The notes beneath the pieces are model-generated. The model was given only the letters and a program-made list of their open reading frames with translations. It ran no database searches and was not told where the DNA came from. A stretch of DNA of 64,000 nucleotides from Hirundichthys speculiger (taxonomy: Eukaryota > Chordata > Actinopteri > Beloniformes > Exocoetidae): NCBI GenBank assembly GCA_018398805.1, contig JAGFBZ010000012.1:2263621-2327620 (forward strand). The letters run 5' to 3'. Position 1 is the first letter of the stretch; every line of letters begins with the position of its first letter. The position numbers were made by a program, and so were the translations under genes. Positions 12,862 to 24,540 of this stretch are shown in pieces.

Positions 12862-13671
12862 TGGAGACCCGACACGGTACCCCAGAGACCCAACACTGTA
12901 CCCCAGAGACCCAACACGGTACCTCAAAGACCCAACACGGTACCCCAGAGACCCAACACGGTACCCCAGAGACCCAACACGGTACCTCAAAGACCCAACA
13001 CGGCACCTTAGGCACCCCACATGTAACCTGGAGACCCAACACAATACCTCAAAGACCCAACACGGTACCTTAGGGACTCGACACAGTACCTCAGAGACCC
13101 GTCACTTAACCTGGAGACCCAACATGTAACCTGGAGACCCGTCACGGTACTTCAGAGACCTGACATGGTACCCCAGAGACCTGACATGGTACCTCGGAGA
13201 CCCATCATGGTACCTCAGAGACCTGAGACCCGTCACGGTACTTCAGAGGCCCAACACGATACCCCAGAGACCCTGAGATGGTACTTCAGAGACCCAAGAC
13301 CCATAATGGTACCTCAGAGACCCGACACATAACCCGGAGACCCGACATGTAACCTGGAGACCCGACACGTTACCTTAGAGTCCCAAGATGGTACCTCAGA
13401 GACCCAGTACTGTATCTTAGGAACCCGAGATGGTACCTCAGTGACCCGAGACACCGTCATGGTACCTCAGAAACCCGACACATAATCCGGAGACCTGACA
13501 TGTAACCTGGAGACCCGACACAGTACCTTAGAGACCCGAGATGGTATCTCAGAGACCCAAGTCCCGTCACAGTACCTCAGAGACCCGACATGTAACCTGG
13601 AGACCCAACACGGTACCGCAGAGACCCGAGACCTGACATGGTACTACAGAGACCTGTCATGATAACTTAGA
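12862..13671. repeat. 21-bp minisatellite, copy A
   Basis: Tandem units of the form GAGACCCAACACGGTACCTCA (about 21 bp). They are near-perfect at 12862-13010 and degenerate to 13671, where CGT/CGA/CAT variants and short insertions appear. Because 21 is divisible by 3, long repetitive open frames arise on both strands; these are artefacts. Copy B (33650-34155) is about 300 bp shorter, so the locus is length-variable. Confidence 0.93.
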
Positions 13672-14726
13672 GCAGTGCATCACTGAAAGAACAGCTCCGA
13701 GTGATGTCACTGGTCTGGCCGATGGGAGACAACGTCACAGACGGTCGAGTGTTACGATATACAGACACCTTATTTATTTCAAAAGCAAATGTTTTTAACA
13801 GTGAAGGAGTGATTGGCATCTGCTTTGTAAAAGCAGTTCTGTTTTGTTTCTGTGTTTAGTTGTGAGACACACAACGAACATCCTCCTCTTCCCTGGAGGA
13901 CCAGGTAGATGTTTGTTTTACTGGATCAGCAACAACGCCGTGCGAACGTGCACCTTTGTCAGCAGCACATTAGAGTTGATGGCTGCGTTAACAGTTCACA
14001 GTCTGACGCTGGATTTTCCAGCAGACTGAGGTGGAAAACTGATGCTCCTCTGATACTGGAAGGTCACGAGTCTGAACCACGAGCAGTAAATACAGTCTGT
14101 TGGACCAACCGGAAGACATTTAATACAACATCATCTCGTTTACAGGAAGTACGGTCACTTAGAACCCAAAGTTATTACAAACTGTTGGAGGTGTGATGGG
14201 AGTCAAAGCTCACGTGGAAGCGCCCAAGATAAGACAGGAATGACTGGAAGTGGCCATCTGATGTCCTCTTTGATCTTCAGCTCAAATGTCTGTTTTTTTT
14301 TCATTCAGGATCGTTAAAGCTCACAGAGTCATCTGATGATTAAATCATTAAAGCCCGGCGGGTCGTGACAACTGGCGTCGCTGAAGCCAGTCTCCAGTAA
14401 AGGCTGCTGTTCACGTGAACATGATCCTGCCTGGACCTGAAACACTGGCGAGCCTCCTGCCCGTCTGGAGCCATACCGACCCCGGCACGCACCAGAACCC
14501 AGCAGCAGATCCACTACCCACGGTGCATCTCATCAGCATCGTCCGAGTTCCTTAAGTTCTTAGTTTCCTTCGGGATTAATAAAGTTACTCCAATCTATTC
14601 TACACTCTACGCTCTCAGCTCCAGAAATCTCAGCAACAGAAACTGTAACGGGATCAAAGTATCTACTTCGGTCTGTATTACCCGTCTGGTTTTGGGTCTT
14701 TTTTTTTTTACTTTGCAGCTCGTTGC
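13672..14726. other. Gene-free interval with LINE-like tail, copy A
   Basis: No gene was recognised. At about 14565-14610 the string CCTTCGGGATTAATAAAGTT followed by an imperfect ATCTATTCT tail resembles the 3' end of L2-type LINEs. The copy B counterpart is 34156-35218. Confidence 0.5.
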
Positions 14727-14782
14727 CAGGTGACTAATATGCTTTACCGCAGTTATTGTAGATATATATATATATATATTTT

Positions 14783-14972
14783 TTAAAGATTTTTTTGCAC
14801 TAGCGGCCTTTATTTGATAATGGAGAGACAGGAAGGGGGGAAGAGAGAACAGGGAAGACACGCGGCAAAGGGTTGACGAGCCGGGAGTCGAACTCGCGAC
14901 CAGCCTTACAAGGACTGTAGCCTCTGTATATATGGGCCGCCTGTCCTAACCACTGCGCCACCGGGGCGGCCC
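14783..14972 (-). mobile_element. tRNA-derived SINE, copy A, first
   Basis: Read on the minus strand it begins GGGCCGCCCCGGTGGCGCAG, has an A-box-like GCGCAGTGGTTAGG and a B-box-like CGAGTTCGACTCC, and ends with AATAAAGGCCGCTAGTGC and an A-rich tail. The plus-strand member at 59691-59890, which has a perfect TSD, defines the ends. This copy is in the segment that is repeated at 16326. Confidence 0.85.
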
Positions 14973-15201
14973 TATTTTCGATAATTTTAAGGTCACAGGT
15001 CGTTTATTGGAGCGACATAAATGTTGAAAATAATGAATGACATAAAACACCTGCGTGGGGCCGTTTTTCGTTCTGTGCTCCAGCAGAGATGAAACAGATC
15101 AGAGATTTCAAACAGGCGACACGGACAGAACAAAGAGTGAAAGCAGATTAGCATCGAGCGCTGAATATACAAGCACAGGCAATAAGGCAATAAGAGATGA
15201 T

Positions 15202-15302
15202 GATATTTGCTCGGGGTCCATGCTCTGGGTCTCTGTAAAGCGCCTAGAGACAATTGTCATTGTAACGCTATATAAATAAAATTGAATTGAATTGAATTGA
15301 AT
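15202..15302 (+). mobile_element. Retroelement 3' end with (TTGAA)n tail
   Basis: The 3' end carries GTAAAGCGCCTAGAGACAAT, then TATAAATAAAATTGAATTGAATTG. It is the same family as the minus-strand copy at 45860-46290 and the copies at 16807-16909 and 35636-35738. Such ends are common in teleost genomes; the LINE or SINE family cannot be named from this fragment. Confidence 0.6.
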
Positions 15303-15809
15303 GAAAACAGATTTTCTTTTGTTAAAATCAAGTTATTCTCTGCAGTTCTGATTTTCTACCAGAACGTATGCACGTGCACGCTCGGGAATGAAGTTCAAAT
15401 AAAAAAACAATCCTCCATGAGCTGTGGAATCAATCACAACTGGTGTCAACGGTCACGGAGATAACAGCATGTGCGCCTGAGGATGTGGAGGCTTTTATGA
15501 TTTCTGCCCCTGATAAAAATAATGGAACTGAAGCTTTTTTTTCTTTCTTTCCTACTTCTATTTTTTTTACCAACTTGTTTTAAATATGGTGCCAAGATTT
15601 AGCAGAAAAACACTGGCGCTTCCAGTTGTACGGATTGTTTCAAAGGGAGCAGTGAGCTCTGCCGGGCCCTTCATGAAACCAGGCCCTTCACACTTCCCAT
15701 CAAGCACTGCTTTCATCCTGAGAATCTAATGGCAGTCAGGCTGCTGAAAGGATGGGATGATTTGCCCCTCCGCTGTTTCCTCAGAGCTTCAGGAGCTGCA
15801 CTGAGGGCT

Positions 15810-16325
15810 GGACGCTGCTGAGGGCTGGACGGCGCTGAGGGCCGGACGGCCGGAGGGCTGGATGGTGCTGATGGCTGGATGGCGCTGATGGCCGGACTGG
15901 TGCTGAGGGCGGAGGGCTGATGGCCTGACGGTGCTGAGGGCCGGACGGGCCGGACGGCGCTGATGGCTGGCGCTGGGCGCTGAGGGCTGGACGGCGCTGA
16001 AGCTGGATGGCGCTGGCGCTGAGGGCTGGACGGCGCTAAGGCTGGATGGCGCTGGCGCTGAGGACTGGACGGCGCTGAGGGCGGGACGGCGCTGGCGGCT
16101 GAGTGCTGGACGCTGATGGCTGGACGGCGCTGAGCTGAGGGCTGGACTGGCGCTGGGCTGATGGGCTGGAGGCTGCTGACGGCGCTGAGGGCTGGACGGC
16201 GCTGATGGCTGGACGGCGCTGAGGGCTGGACGGCGCTGAGGGCGGGACGGCGCTGAGGGCTGGACGGCGCTGATGGCTGGACGGCGCTGATGGCTGGACG
16301 GCGCTGAGGGCTGGACGGCGCTGAG
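15810..16325. repeat. GC-rich 17-bp minisatellite, copy A
   Basis: Tandem units close to GGCTGGACGGCGCTGAG, with G on this strand strongly in excess. Three 17-bp units make 51 nt, so a 17-residue proline/serine-rich repeat opens on the minus strand; this is a repeat artefact, not a protein. The array also occurs at 36232-36737 and is cut by the N at 17450. Confidence 0.93.
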
Positions 16326-17449
16326 GTGCCAGTTGACTAATATGCTTTACCGCAGTTATTGTAGATATATATATATATATATATTTTAAAGATTTTTTTG
16401 CACTAGCGGCCTTTATTTGATAATGGAGAGACAGGAAGGGGGGAAGAGAGAACAGGGAAGACACGCGGCAAAGGGTTGACGAGCCGGGAGTCGAACTCGC
16501 GACCAGCCTTACAAGGACTGTAGCCTCTGTATATGGGCCGCCTGTCCTAACCACTGCGCCACCGGGGCGGCCCTATTTTCGATAATTTTAAGGTCACAGG
16601 TCGTTTATTGGAGCGACATAAATGTTGAAAATAATGAAATGACATAAAACACCTGCGTGGGGCCGTTTTTCGTTCTGTGCTCCAGCAGAGATGAAACAGA
16701 TCAGAGATGTTCAGAAACAGGCGACACGGACAGAACAAAGAGTGAAAGCAGATTAGCATCGAGCGCTGAATATACAAGCACAGGCAATAAGGCAATAAGA
16801 GATGATGATATTTGCTCGGGGGTCATGCTCTGGGTCTCTGTAAAGCGCCTAGAGACAATTGTCATTGTAACACGCTATATAAATAAAATTGAATTGAATT
16901 GAATTGAATGAAAACAGATTTTCTTTTGTTAAAATCAAGTTATTCTCTGCAGTTCTGATTTTCTACCAGAACGTATGCACGTGCACGCTCGGGAATGAAG
17001 TTCAAATAAAAAAACAATCCTCCATGAGCTGTGGAATCAATCACAACTGGTGTCAACGGTCACGGAGATAACAGCATGTGCGCCTGAGGATGTGGAGGCT
17101 TTTATGATTTCTGCCCCTGATAAAAATAATGGAACTGAAGCTTTTTTTTCTTTCTTTCCTACTTCTATTTTTTTTACCAACTTGTTTTAAATATGGTGCC
17201 AAGATTTAGCAGAAAAACACTGGCGCTTCCAGTTGTACGGATTGTTCAAAGGGAGCAGTGAGCTCTGCCGGGCCCTTCATGAAACCAGGCCCTTCACACT
17301 TCCCATCAAGCACTGCTTTCATCCTGAGAATCTAATGGCAGTCAGGCTGCTGAAAGGATGGGATGATTTGCCCCTCCGCTGTTTCCTCAGAGCTTCAGGA
17401 GCTGCACTGAGGGCTGGACGCTGCTGAGGGCTGGACGGCGCTGAGGGCC
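16326..17449. repeat. 1.12-kb duplicated block, second copy
   Basis: A repeat of 14727-15850 that starts abruptly after a minisatellite unit. It includes a reverse SINE (16387-16573) and a (TTGAA)n retroelement tail (16807-16909). It ends inside the 17-bp minisatellite at the N. It matches the copy B block at 35219-36268 more closely than it matches the first block. Confidence 0.85.
16387..16573 (-). mobile_element. tRNA-derived SINE, copy A, second
   Basis: The same element as 14783-14972, carried by the second 1.12-kb block. Confidence 0.85.
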
Positions 17450-17450
17450 N
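17450..17450. other. Single N: assembly junction
   Basis: The base is N. The left side stops inside the 17-bp minisatellite. The right side restarts in the 86-bp satellite, at a point equivalent to 4961. This marks a contig join of unknown size. Confidence 0.95.
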
Positions 17451-17616
17451 CGAGTCTGGTCCTGTTAACTAGTTGTTTCCCACTGTTGTCTGGTGTTTGG
17501 TCAGGATGAGGAACGACAGAGTTAACGGGTCGAGTCTGAGTCTGGTCCTGTTAACTAGGCGTTTCCCACTGTTGTCTGGTGTTTGGTCAGGATGGGGAAC
17601 GACAGAGTTAACGGGT
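17451..17616. repeat. 86-bp satellite, truncated by assembly gap
   Basis: Two units identical in register to the last units of the array at 4961-5129, with the same variant order (TTG, then GCG). The rest of the array is missing to the left because of the N. Confidence 0.95.
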
Positions 17617-20600
17617 CGATGGAACCTGTTAGGAACTCTGAATCTGGACTCACTGGATGAACAGTTGAACTGGACTGGAAACCCTCTGGTATCGGGGGAG
17701 ATTAATTTGCAATTTTTTGCTCTTTTTTCAAAGTTTTACATAAGAAGTGATTTCAAAAATTTGTCCTTTCTTTCATGAATTTGAACCTTCTGTTTGACTG
17801 AAATCAGCCCATGTAAACCAGAGAGAGTCTCAACACCAGCTTCTGTCTCCAAGGGACTGAAACATGCTCATCGGCTTCCATTCAGACCACTGTTTTTGAT
17901 CCAGAAGCCACTAAGGAAGGAATCCTGCTTTTCTTTTATTTCTGGGTTTCGTTTGAGAGTGGACGCTTTTAATTTTCAACCCAGTTATTATTTTGTATCT
18001 TGACGTCACTTTTATCATATTTGGAAGAGGGAGAAAACAGGTTTTTCCAGTAGACTGCAGGGTCAAACTGCTCCCTCCTCGGGTCGGTCTGGGTGATCTG
18101 TGTGCGTGCACGTGCATTACATGACCTGACACAGGAGTCAGTGCACGTCCAGGTGTCGTGCGTGAGACGTGCACAGCCTAAATCCCCCAGCTGTTCAGGC
18201 TCAGGTGTGGGCAGCAGCTGCACCTGCAGGACGTCGGCGTACGTGGGGAAGCAGGTGAGTGACAGGTGTGAGACGCTGCTTTATAACCTGAACAGTTACT
18301 GACATGTAACAGCCTGCAACAGTAACAAAGTAAAACAATTTTTATGTTGTTCAATGAAGGAAAAAAAAAAAAATTTGTGCCAGAAAATCTTGTTTGTTCA
18401 CATCACAAACATGGCGTTTAGACAGTTTAAAATTATGACGATTATTGAGTGTTTGGTATCTTTGTTTACGGTTCAAGTTGATGAAATACAACAAATAAAA
18501 AAAAAATATAAAGTATAACCTTTATTTTGACACGAACATCTTTAAGTGGCTGTGCTGCGTTTGTTTTCTGCTCAAAGTGCTTTTAGATCTGTTTTATTGT
18601 GAACTGTTGCCAAACTAATGAAGTGAAATAAAATGAGTCGTTTATTCTGACACTACTAAGACTCTCGTGTCTAAAAATGACTTAATTATTGTATTAACTT
18701 TTTTCTTGTCAAACACCAACTTTCATTTACACATAAAACTATTATCTCATTATTGTAATTATGTTTTTCTTCTTTTTCTACAGCTTTATTTTTCTAGTAT
18801 TGTATTTCTTCTTTGTTAATAAACTCTTGACTTCATTCTCACATTTTTTCTGATGAAAAATAATGACTTTATTCTTTTAATAACAATGTGTTCCTTAAGA
18901 AATTAATTTTTGTTCTTGTCTGCTGTGGTTTTCTTCTGCAGTTATGACTTTATTGTCATAACTCTTCACTTTTTTCTCATTAAATCATGGAAAGATTTTA
19001 ACCTTTTAGTATTACACTTTCATAAATCAAAGACTTTTTTCACATGAAATTGCAGTTCTGTTCTTGTGATGTTTGAGTTTATTCTTGGAGTTTCAGAATG
19101 ACTTTATTAATCTCAAACTGTTATCAATACAAGCTTCCCAGCAGAGAAAATAAAAGCCTGAAAACAATAAAGAAATTAGTGAATGGAAACGTTCCTTCAT
19201 CCTCTGATGGTTAGTTCGCTTCATCCAGAAGAACCTGAAGAAAAATAACGCTTCAACGCTTCGACTGAAGGACGATTTTGACCAGCAAACGTTTGTCAGG
19301 TTTAGAACGACACTGAAACGAGTCACTTCAGGACGATTTGATCGTACACATATTTGACTGTACGAGTATTTGACCTTCGCATGTTTGACCGTACGCGTGA
19401 TTGACAATACGAGTATTTGACCGTACAAGTATTTGAGAGTACAAATATTTGATGGTACGCTTATAGACCTTATTCTTATTGACCGTATGAGTATTTGACC
19501 ATATGCTTTTAGACTGTTAGTGTATTTGACGGTACGTGTAATTGACAGTTCGCGTGTTTGAACTTACGGTATCTGACCGCACAAATATTCACCGTTACGA
19601 ATATTTGACCGTAACTTTCTGGGAACTTTCACCTTAAATTGGTGACACGTCTGGTAAAATGTCTTCTTTCTGACGTGTTTTATTTTAATCAGAGTGTCAG
19701 TTGACGCGGAAGTCAAACTCATCCTGGAGGCTTTTCGAAACATTTCCCATGATTTTGCTCATTATGAGGCTCTGTGGGATGTACGGACGACTGTCTCCAA
19801 ACGTAGGAGGAACTGACCTCTCAGTTTAGCGGGAAGTGGAACGGGAGCAATGATGTCCGTCTTCTCTTTGTTTTTTTTTTCTGAAGTAATTGAGCGCGAG
19901 GAACTTCGCAGAAGCCGCCATGTTTACGTTGATGAGGAAGCAGCGACTCAGTGAGCTGCTTTGTTTTACCTGAGAGGGAAGACTTAACTGCTCAGTCTGA
20001 TGTCGGTGATCAGGAATCAATCATGAATGTGCTGAATGAGCTGTGAAGTCATGATTAGCTCCGGATTCGCTGCTGTGGCTTCTCCAGACGGATTTTCAGG
20101 AAAACGGTTATCATCTATGATGTAGTCCTGAATTATGAAACAATAGGAGGGGCTGTTGTGAACGGTGCGAGTTACTGGAACAACTCTGATGTTGCGTCAC
20201 TGTTGAGGCAGCTCTGATGAAAGCCGACTCACATAAATTACTGTTATTTGTCTGTCAGAGTACAAAGTAGAGAGTTCTCTTTTGTTTTTTTTTTTCTTTC
20301 ATGTCAGTCACATGCCAGACTGCTGAAATGGTCTAGTTTTCTTTCCTCGTATCCCAGACTTCTGCTCCTGCTGCGTCACAGGTGTTACTTTTGAACTCTA
20401 ACAAACTGTGTTGGCTTTGTTTTATTGATCCAACAGCTTCCTCTTCCTCTCCTAACCCGATCATACAGTGTCCTGTTTGTCTGTTTGTCATCTCCTCTGC
20501 TCCTCTCTCCAGATCTGCTCAGTAAGTTGCCATCATAACCAAAGTCTTTTTAAATCTGTATAAAATTAAATCTGAATAAAATGATCGTGTCTTGAGAATT

Positions 20601-20649
20601 TCCCCTATGATAACTCAGCTTTTGCAGCTGGTTCAGTGTTCCTATATCA
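17617..20649. other. Gene-free interval, copy B
   Basis: Equivalent to 5130-8139. It contains the TGACTTTATT-rich AT region and the 16-bp minisatellite (about 19340-19613). No gene was recognised. Confidence 0.7.
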
Positions 20650-20706
20650 TGATTTTTAGGTTGAAGGGTTGTTGCCCTTCAACTGTTGCTGGTTCAGTTC
20701 CCAGTC
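20650..20706 (+). mobile_element. Left part of SINE interrupted by ERV, copy B
   Basis: The tRNA-like head of the SINE seen whole at 8140-8325, ending at CCCAGTC immediately before the ERV LTR. About 41 bp of it (from GGGTTGTTGCCC to CCCAGTC) is repeated on the right side of the ERV. Confidence 0.55.
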
Positions 20707-21140
20707 TGTTAAGTTGAAATTTGGGCATATCTCACTCAAAAGCATACACTCAAATTCAACCATAATTGTGTTCTGGTGATGCAGCCAATTCGGTTATTAA
20801 ACAAAGCACTGACAACCTGACGGAGGTGCAAAACGGAGTTTTATTCTCCAAGTCTGCATGCAAATTCAGAGAGGTCATTACAGAATGCTGGATGGTTCAG
20901 AATGACCACGTATCAGTAGGGAACAATTGCATTTAAAGATCACAGGAAAAACATCAGGACCTTGGATAAGTTCTCTAGACGTCAAACTCGGCAGACTCGT
21001 TGGCGCCTAATATCATATCAACACAGTGGCCTCATCCTAGACGAGTTTAATCACGGTTAATCAAATGTCATCCAGCCCTGTCAGTGATTTTACTCCAGGT
21101 CAGGAAGGCCTCAGAAAGCCTGAAATCAATTTTAATATCA
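20707..21140 (-). repeat. ERV 3' LTR
   Basis: A 434-bp terminal repeat, TGTTAAG...TATCA on the plus strand (TG...CA ends). On the minus strand it starts TGATATTAAAATTG. Internal sequence next to it reads AAAAGCAGGGATTG on the minus strand, a weak polypurine-tract candidate. Line-by-line reading found no difference from the right LTR. Confidence 0.93.
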
Positions 21141-21672
21141 CAATCCCTGCTTTTGTTTTTAGCACCTCATTTTCTTTGGATATATATGAAAGCTTATCTG
21201 GGCACAGCAGTAGAGCACGCAGTTCCCAGCCCAAAGGCGCAGCCCACAACTGCGAGCTAAACAGGGAATAATGGTGTGCAGTCTACTCTATAGGAAGTGC
21301 CCCCTCTAGCGGCCAAACACCCGTCCCCAGCTATGTAACGAGTTTGCAGCTCAGATTGGAATCTTGTTGATTGGTTAAAATGATTAAAGTGATTAAATTT
21401 AGAGTTTGAATTTTGAATTTTAGTACATTTTAGATTGTCAGATTCCGAAAATAAGGGGAACGGCAAAAGACCTCTAGAGACTATCTACTCTAATCTAGGC
21501 CAAAAAACCCAGTGGGAAAAAAGGCCGCAAAGCTATCTAAGCAAGAACATTCAGTTCTCAGAAGCACCCGCAGGTGCACCCCCAGTTGATGTCGGGGAAC
21601 GGATCAGACCTCTGATCATGCAAGAACAATGTCAAGTCATTGCTTTTAGCATCATGCGGCGTAAACATGGAA
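21141..21672. other. ERV internal, no intact coding
   Basis: Lies between the 3' LTR and the env remnant. It contains the presumed polypurine tract next to the LTR. No open gene was recognised. Confidence 0.5.
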
Positions 21673-21894
21673 TCACACATGAAAATAAAAACACAGAACC
21701 AAAACAAACAGAAATGGAGTAAACACTTTCAAAAATACTGAGTACCAGGACCCTGAGGTCAGCCATGTCCACAGATCAAACCCCCAGGGCTCCGCTGAGT
21801 CCCTGTGGTGCTGCATCTCCATTGTGACATCCCAAACCCCCTCTGAGGCTAAGGATGTAAGGTTCAAAGGTTCAATCAAATGCCAGATTGCCAA
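21673..21894 (-). pseudogene. ERV env remnant (TM membrane-anchor region)
   Basis: A minus-strand frame of 73 codons contains LWTWLTSGSWYSVFLKVF followed by a strongly hydrophobic run. This fits the pre-membrane tryptophan/serine-rich segment plus membrane span near the C-terminus of gamma/epsilon-type retroviral Env TM subunits. No surface subunit, furin site, fusion peptide or CX6CC motif was found to its right. Env is therefore almost wholly deleted and not functional. Confidence 0.6.
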
Positions 21895-22789
21895 CCTGGC
21901 CGACCAAATTCATAGTACCCCTCCGAGGAACTAAACCCCTAAGAACTTTGCCCCACTGGGACGCAATTAACATGAGGCTAGACCTCACGCTTGCAAACAG
22001 ATAACAGGGATAATTAACTAATTATTAACTAATAATTTAACAGACACCCCTCACTATTATCTCGACGTTGAACTCCACATGCGGCCTTCCTAGCGAGACC
22101 ACAAACGCTTTTTCCCAGAAGCCGCCCACGAGGAGAACACGAACGAGAAAACAACAGGAGCTTCACAAAGTGTTGGACTTTATGAAGGACCTGCTGTAAA
22201 CCAAGATGTAAACGCTCTGATCCTGAAGCTGAGTTACAACATTTGAATTTCGTATTATAAATCAAATACCCAAATAGTCAGGAATGGACACGTCTCAAGC
22301 AGATCATGGCTGTCGCACATGTTCCTGGCACATGAGTATGAAACCAAAAAACACAGGAAAATGATAACATAAAACATAAATGAATAAACAACATAAATGA
22401 AACAAAACCCATATTATAGTCATATTTCATATTACATTCACCCCTCCCGGACCCCCCCACTCCCCCATCGTGGAAGTCTTGGAGGATCCATCTTCTTCTC
22501 GATCAGCAGTGTGGGATGAAGAATATGTGATGTAACAGTCTCTGGTTGGAAAAACATGAGTCTCTCTTTTCCACTTTTTTTTTTTTATTTTCTTTTTTTT
22601 TTTTTTTTTTTCTAGTACCTCCTGCCTGTCCAAGCTCAGGTGTGGTGTGTATATGTTATTGCATGTATGTGTATGTGCATGTATGTGTACGTGTATGTGT
22701 GCTCAGAGGTACAAACAGGCTCCAGAAGCCTGAGATACCAAGGAACCTGGGGATCCAGCAGCCAGAAGCTGGATCAGGAACTGTTTGCA
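21895..22789. other. ERV internal, non-coding, with low-complexity tracts
   Basis: No gene was recognised. Contains a T-rich run at about 22567-22613 and a TGTATGTG-type microsatellite at about 22645-22710. This is where most of env would be expected in a full-length provirus. Confidence 0.6.
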
Positions 22790-24540
22790 GGGGCAGGTGT
22801 GAGTCCAGGTCGCCCGCTCCGCTATGTTAACAGCAGTGCGGGTCGTTAGCAGAACCTGGAAAAGACCGTTCCACTGCTCCGTTCCTCTAGCGCCTCTGAA
22901 GCAGGTCTCGCATCAGGACCCACTCTCCTGGCTGAGTGCTGTGCAGGGGTCCACTGGCTGGTACAGGCTGGGCACCGTCACCTGTGAGTTAATCTGTGTC
23001 AATATAGAGTGCAACCTTTTGCAATACGACAACACAGAATTCTCACACAATACAGATGATGGAAGGAAACACTCATCTGGTGCGTCCACTCCCATCGCCG
23101 TTGGTCTGGCCAAAGAGGATCACGAACAGACTCAGAGTAGCCCTCGATCGCACTCGCATCCTCAAGTCCACAGCACGACAGGTAGAGCCCCCAGAGCCTT
23201 CAGCCAGGACACCCTGTTCCTGCACAACACTTTACCAACTTAAAGTCAAGACACCATACTCCCTCTCAACAGCACCCCCACTGGCAGGATGGTAGGCACA
23301 GTGTCACCTGAGGTCAAACCCCAGAACCTTCCCTACCTGCACCAGGGCTTTGTTAACAAAATGAGTGCCGTTGTCACTGGAGATTTCAGATGGAATTCCC
23401 ACCGTGGCAGGATCTCCTTCAGCCAAGCCTCTGCCACTGTGGAGCTGACATCCTTAGAAAAGTTAAAAACCTCAACCCACTTTAAGACGTGTCAACAACA
23501 ACCAGACAATATCTCTTTCCCTCACAAGGAGAGAGTTCAATAAAATCTAGCATGATGTACTCAAACAGTCTGTCAGATGCCAGCGGCATCCTCACTCCCC
23601 CTCCCGCGTCGTGGGCAGCACAGATCACGCAGGACTGGCAGAACCTCTGCGCACAAGAGGAAAAACCTCTCGTGAACCAGTACTTAGCCAAGGTCGACAG
23701 CATGGCCCCCTGGGGATGCGTGGTCCAGCCCATGCGTTAGCCTAGCAAAGTGGGAAGAAAAATGCTTAGGCAAACACGGCCTTGAGTCACCTGCACGCCA
23801 CACGCCATCACCCAGACCACAGCCGTCCCTGCCACAAACCGTTTCTCAGCCGGGGAGGAGAAAGACTGCATCGCACGAAGCCACTGCAGAGACGAGAGAA
23901 TAGTTAACAGGAGAACGAGCAGCCACCTTTGCAGCCGCATCTGCATGAGCGTTGCCTGCGGAAATACGATCAGGCCCGTTAACATACACACAGCTACGGA
24001 ACTGGGCAGGAAGATGGCCCCCAAGAGAGCATCCACCTTCATGACAAACGCCAAACCCATACCTGCTGTCCGTGTAAGTCGTGACGCTCTACCCCTTCGC
24101 CAATCTGCATGCTTCAGTCAAAGCTACTAGTTCAGCTGCCTGGGCCGAACAATGATGTGGAAGCGAGCCAGAATCTCATTAATCACAGCCACACAATCGT
24201 GAGGTACGCAGTCCTCTGGACCTGGCATGAAAGTGGCTGGATTTAATACAGTCAAAATAAAAAAGAACTGTTTCAGATGGAATTGAACAGTTAAAGGCAA
24301 CTGTTTAGTACCAAACCCACCTAGCAGCAGACAAATGTGACGTTTTCTGCTCCAACAGTGTCATAGACACGGCATGTGGTACCCAAAGAGTCAAAACAGC
24401 ATAACTTACCAGATCAGTGAGCATAGACAGCTTTCTCAGCAGCAGCCACAGCTCACAAACAACATGGAGAGCCACGTTGGATCTGGATCCAGCTTACCAG
24501 AAAAATAAGCCACAGGCTTCATGTTCCTGTAACAGAACAG
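22790..24540 (-). pseudogene. ERV pol remnant: RT connection, RNase H, integrase
   Basis: Reading right to left on the minus strand: about 24130-24540 looks like the RT connection domain (VAYFSGKL motif); about 23880-24130 carries the RNase H end (NAHADAAAK); 23482-23733 is an open 83-codon piece of integrase with a CQSCVIC zinc-binding half and the first catalytic Asp in LDFIELSP. The second catalytic Asp motif (DNGTHF) follows in another frame at about 23350, and an MLV-like integrase C-terminus lies near 22800-22950. The frame breaks several times, including a stop right after VVVD. RT fingers/palm and protease are absent to the right. This is a dead copy. Known family: class I retroviral pol; everything else is direct reading. 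Confidence 0.85.

Larger units (their letters stand above)
14727..15850. repeat. 1.12-kb duplicated block, first copy
   Basis: The block (short AT run, reverse SINE, retroelement tail, unique DNA, start of the 17-bp minisatellite) recurs at 16326-17449. Compared with that copy and with the copy B equivalent, this one carries private single-base indels in short runs (for example near 15049, 15108 and 15212). The other two agree with each other at those sites. Confidence 0.85.
4961..17449. repeat. Large duplicated segment, copy A (without ERV)
   Basis: This 12.5-kb segment matches 17451-36268 in the same order and orientation. Example pairs are 5130/17617, 8528/29316, 10969/31748 and 34394/13909. 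Differences are scattered substitutions, small indels, different minisatellite copy numbers and the absence of the 8.2-kb ERV found in copy B. It ends inside a minisatellite at an N (17450), and the sequence just after that N jumps back to the satellite edge. That is what two overlapping contigs or haplotypes placed side by side would give. A genuine tandem duplication is possible but less likely. Confidence 0.9.

Noticed and set aside
12670..13129. Several overlapping frames of 73-124 codons on both strands
   Set aside because: They come from the 21-bp minisatellite, whose period is a multiple of 3, so all frames stay open.
14783..14972. A functional tRNA gene on the minus strand (A- and B-box-like motifs)
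   Set aside because: No cloverleaf with matching acceptor stem. The sequence continues into a SINE body and A-rich tail.
22824..23295. Plus-strand frames of 79-139 codons in the ERV
   Set aside because: They are the antisense shadow of the integrase C-terminal region on the minus strand.
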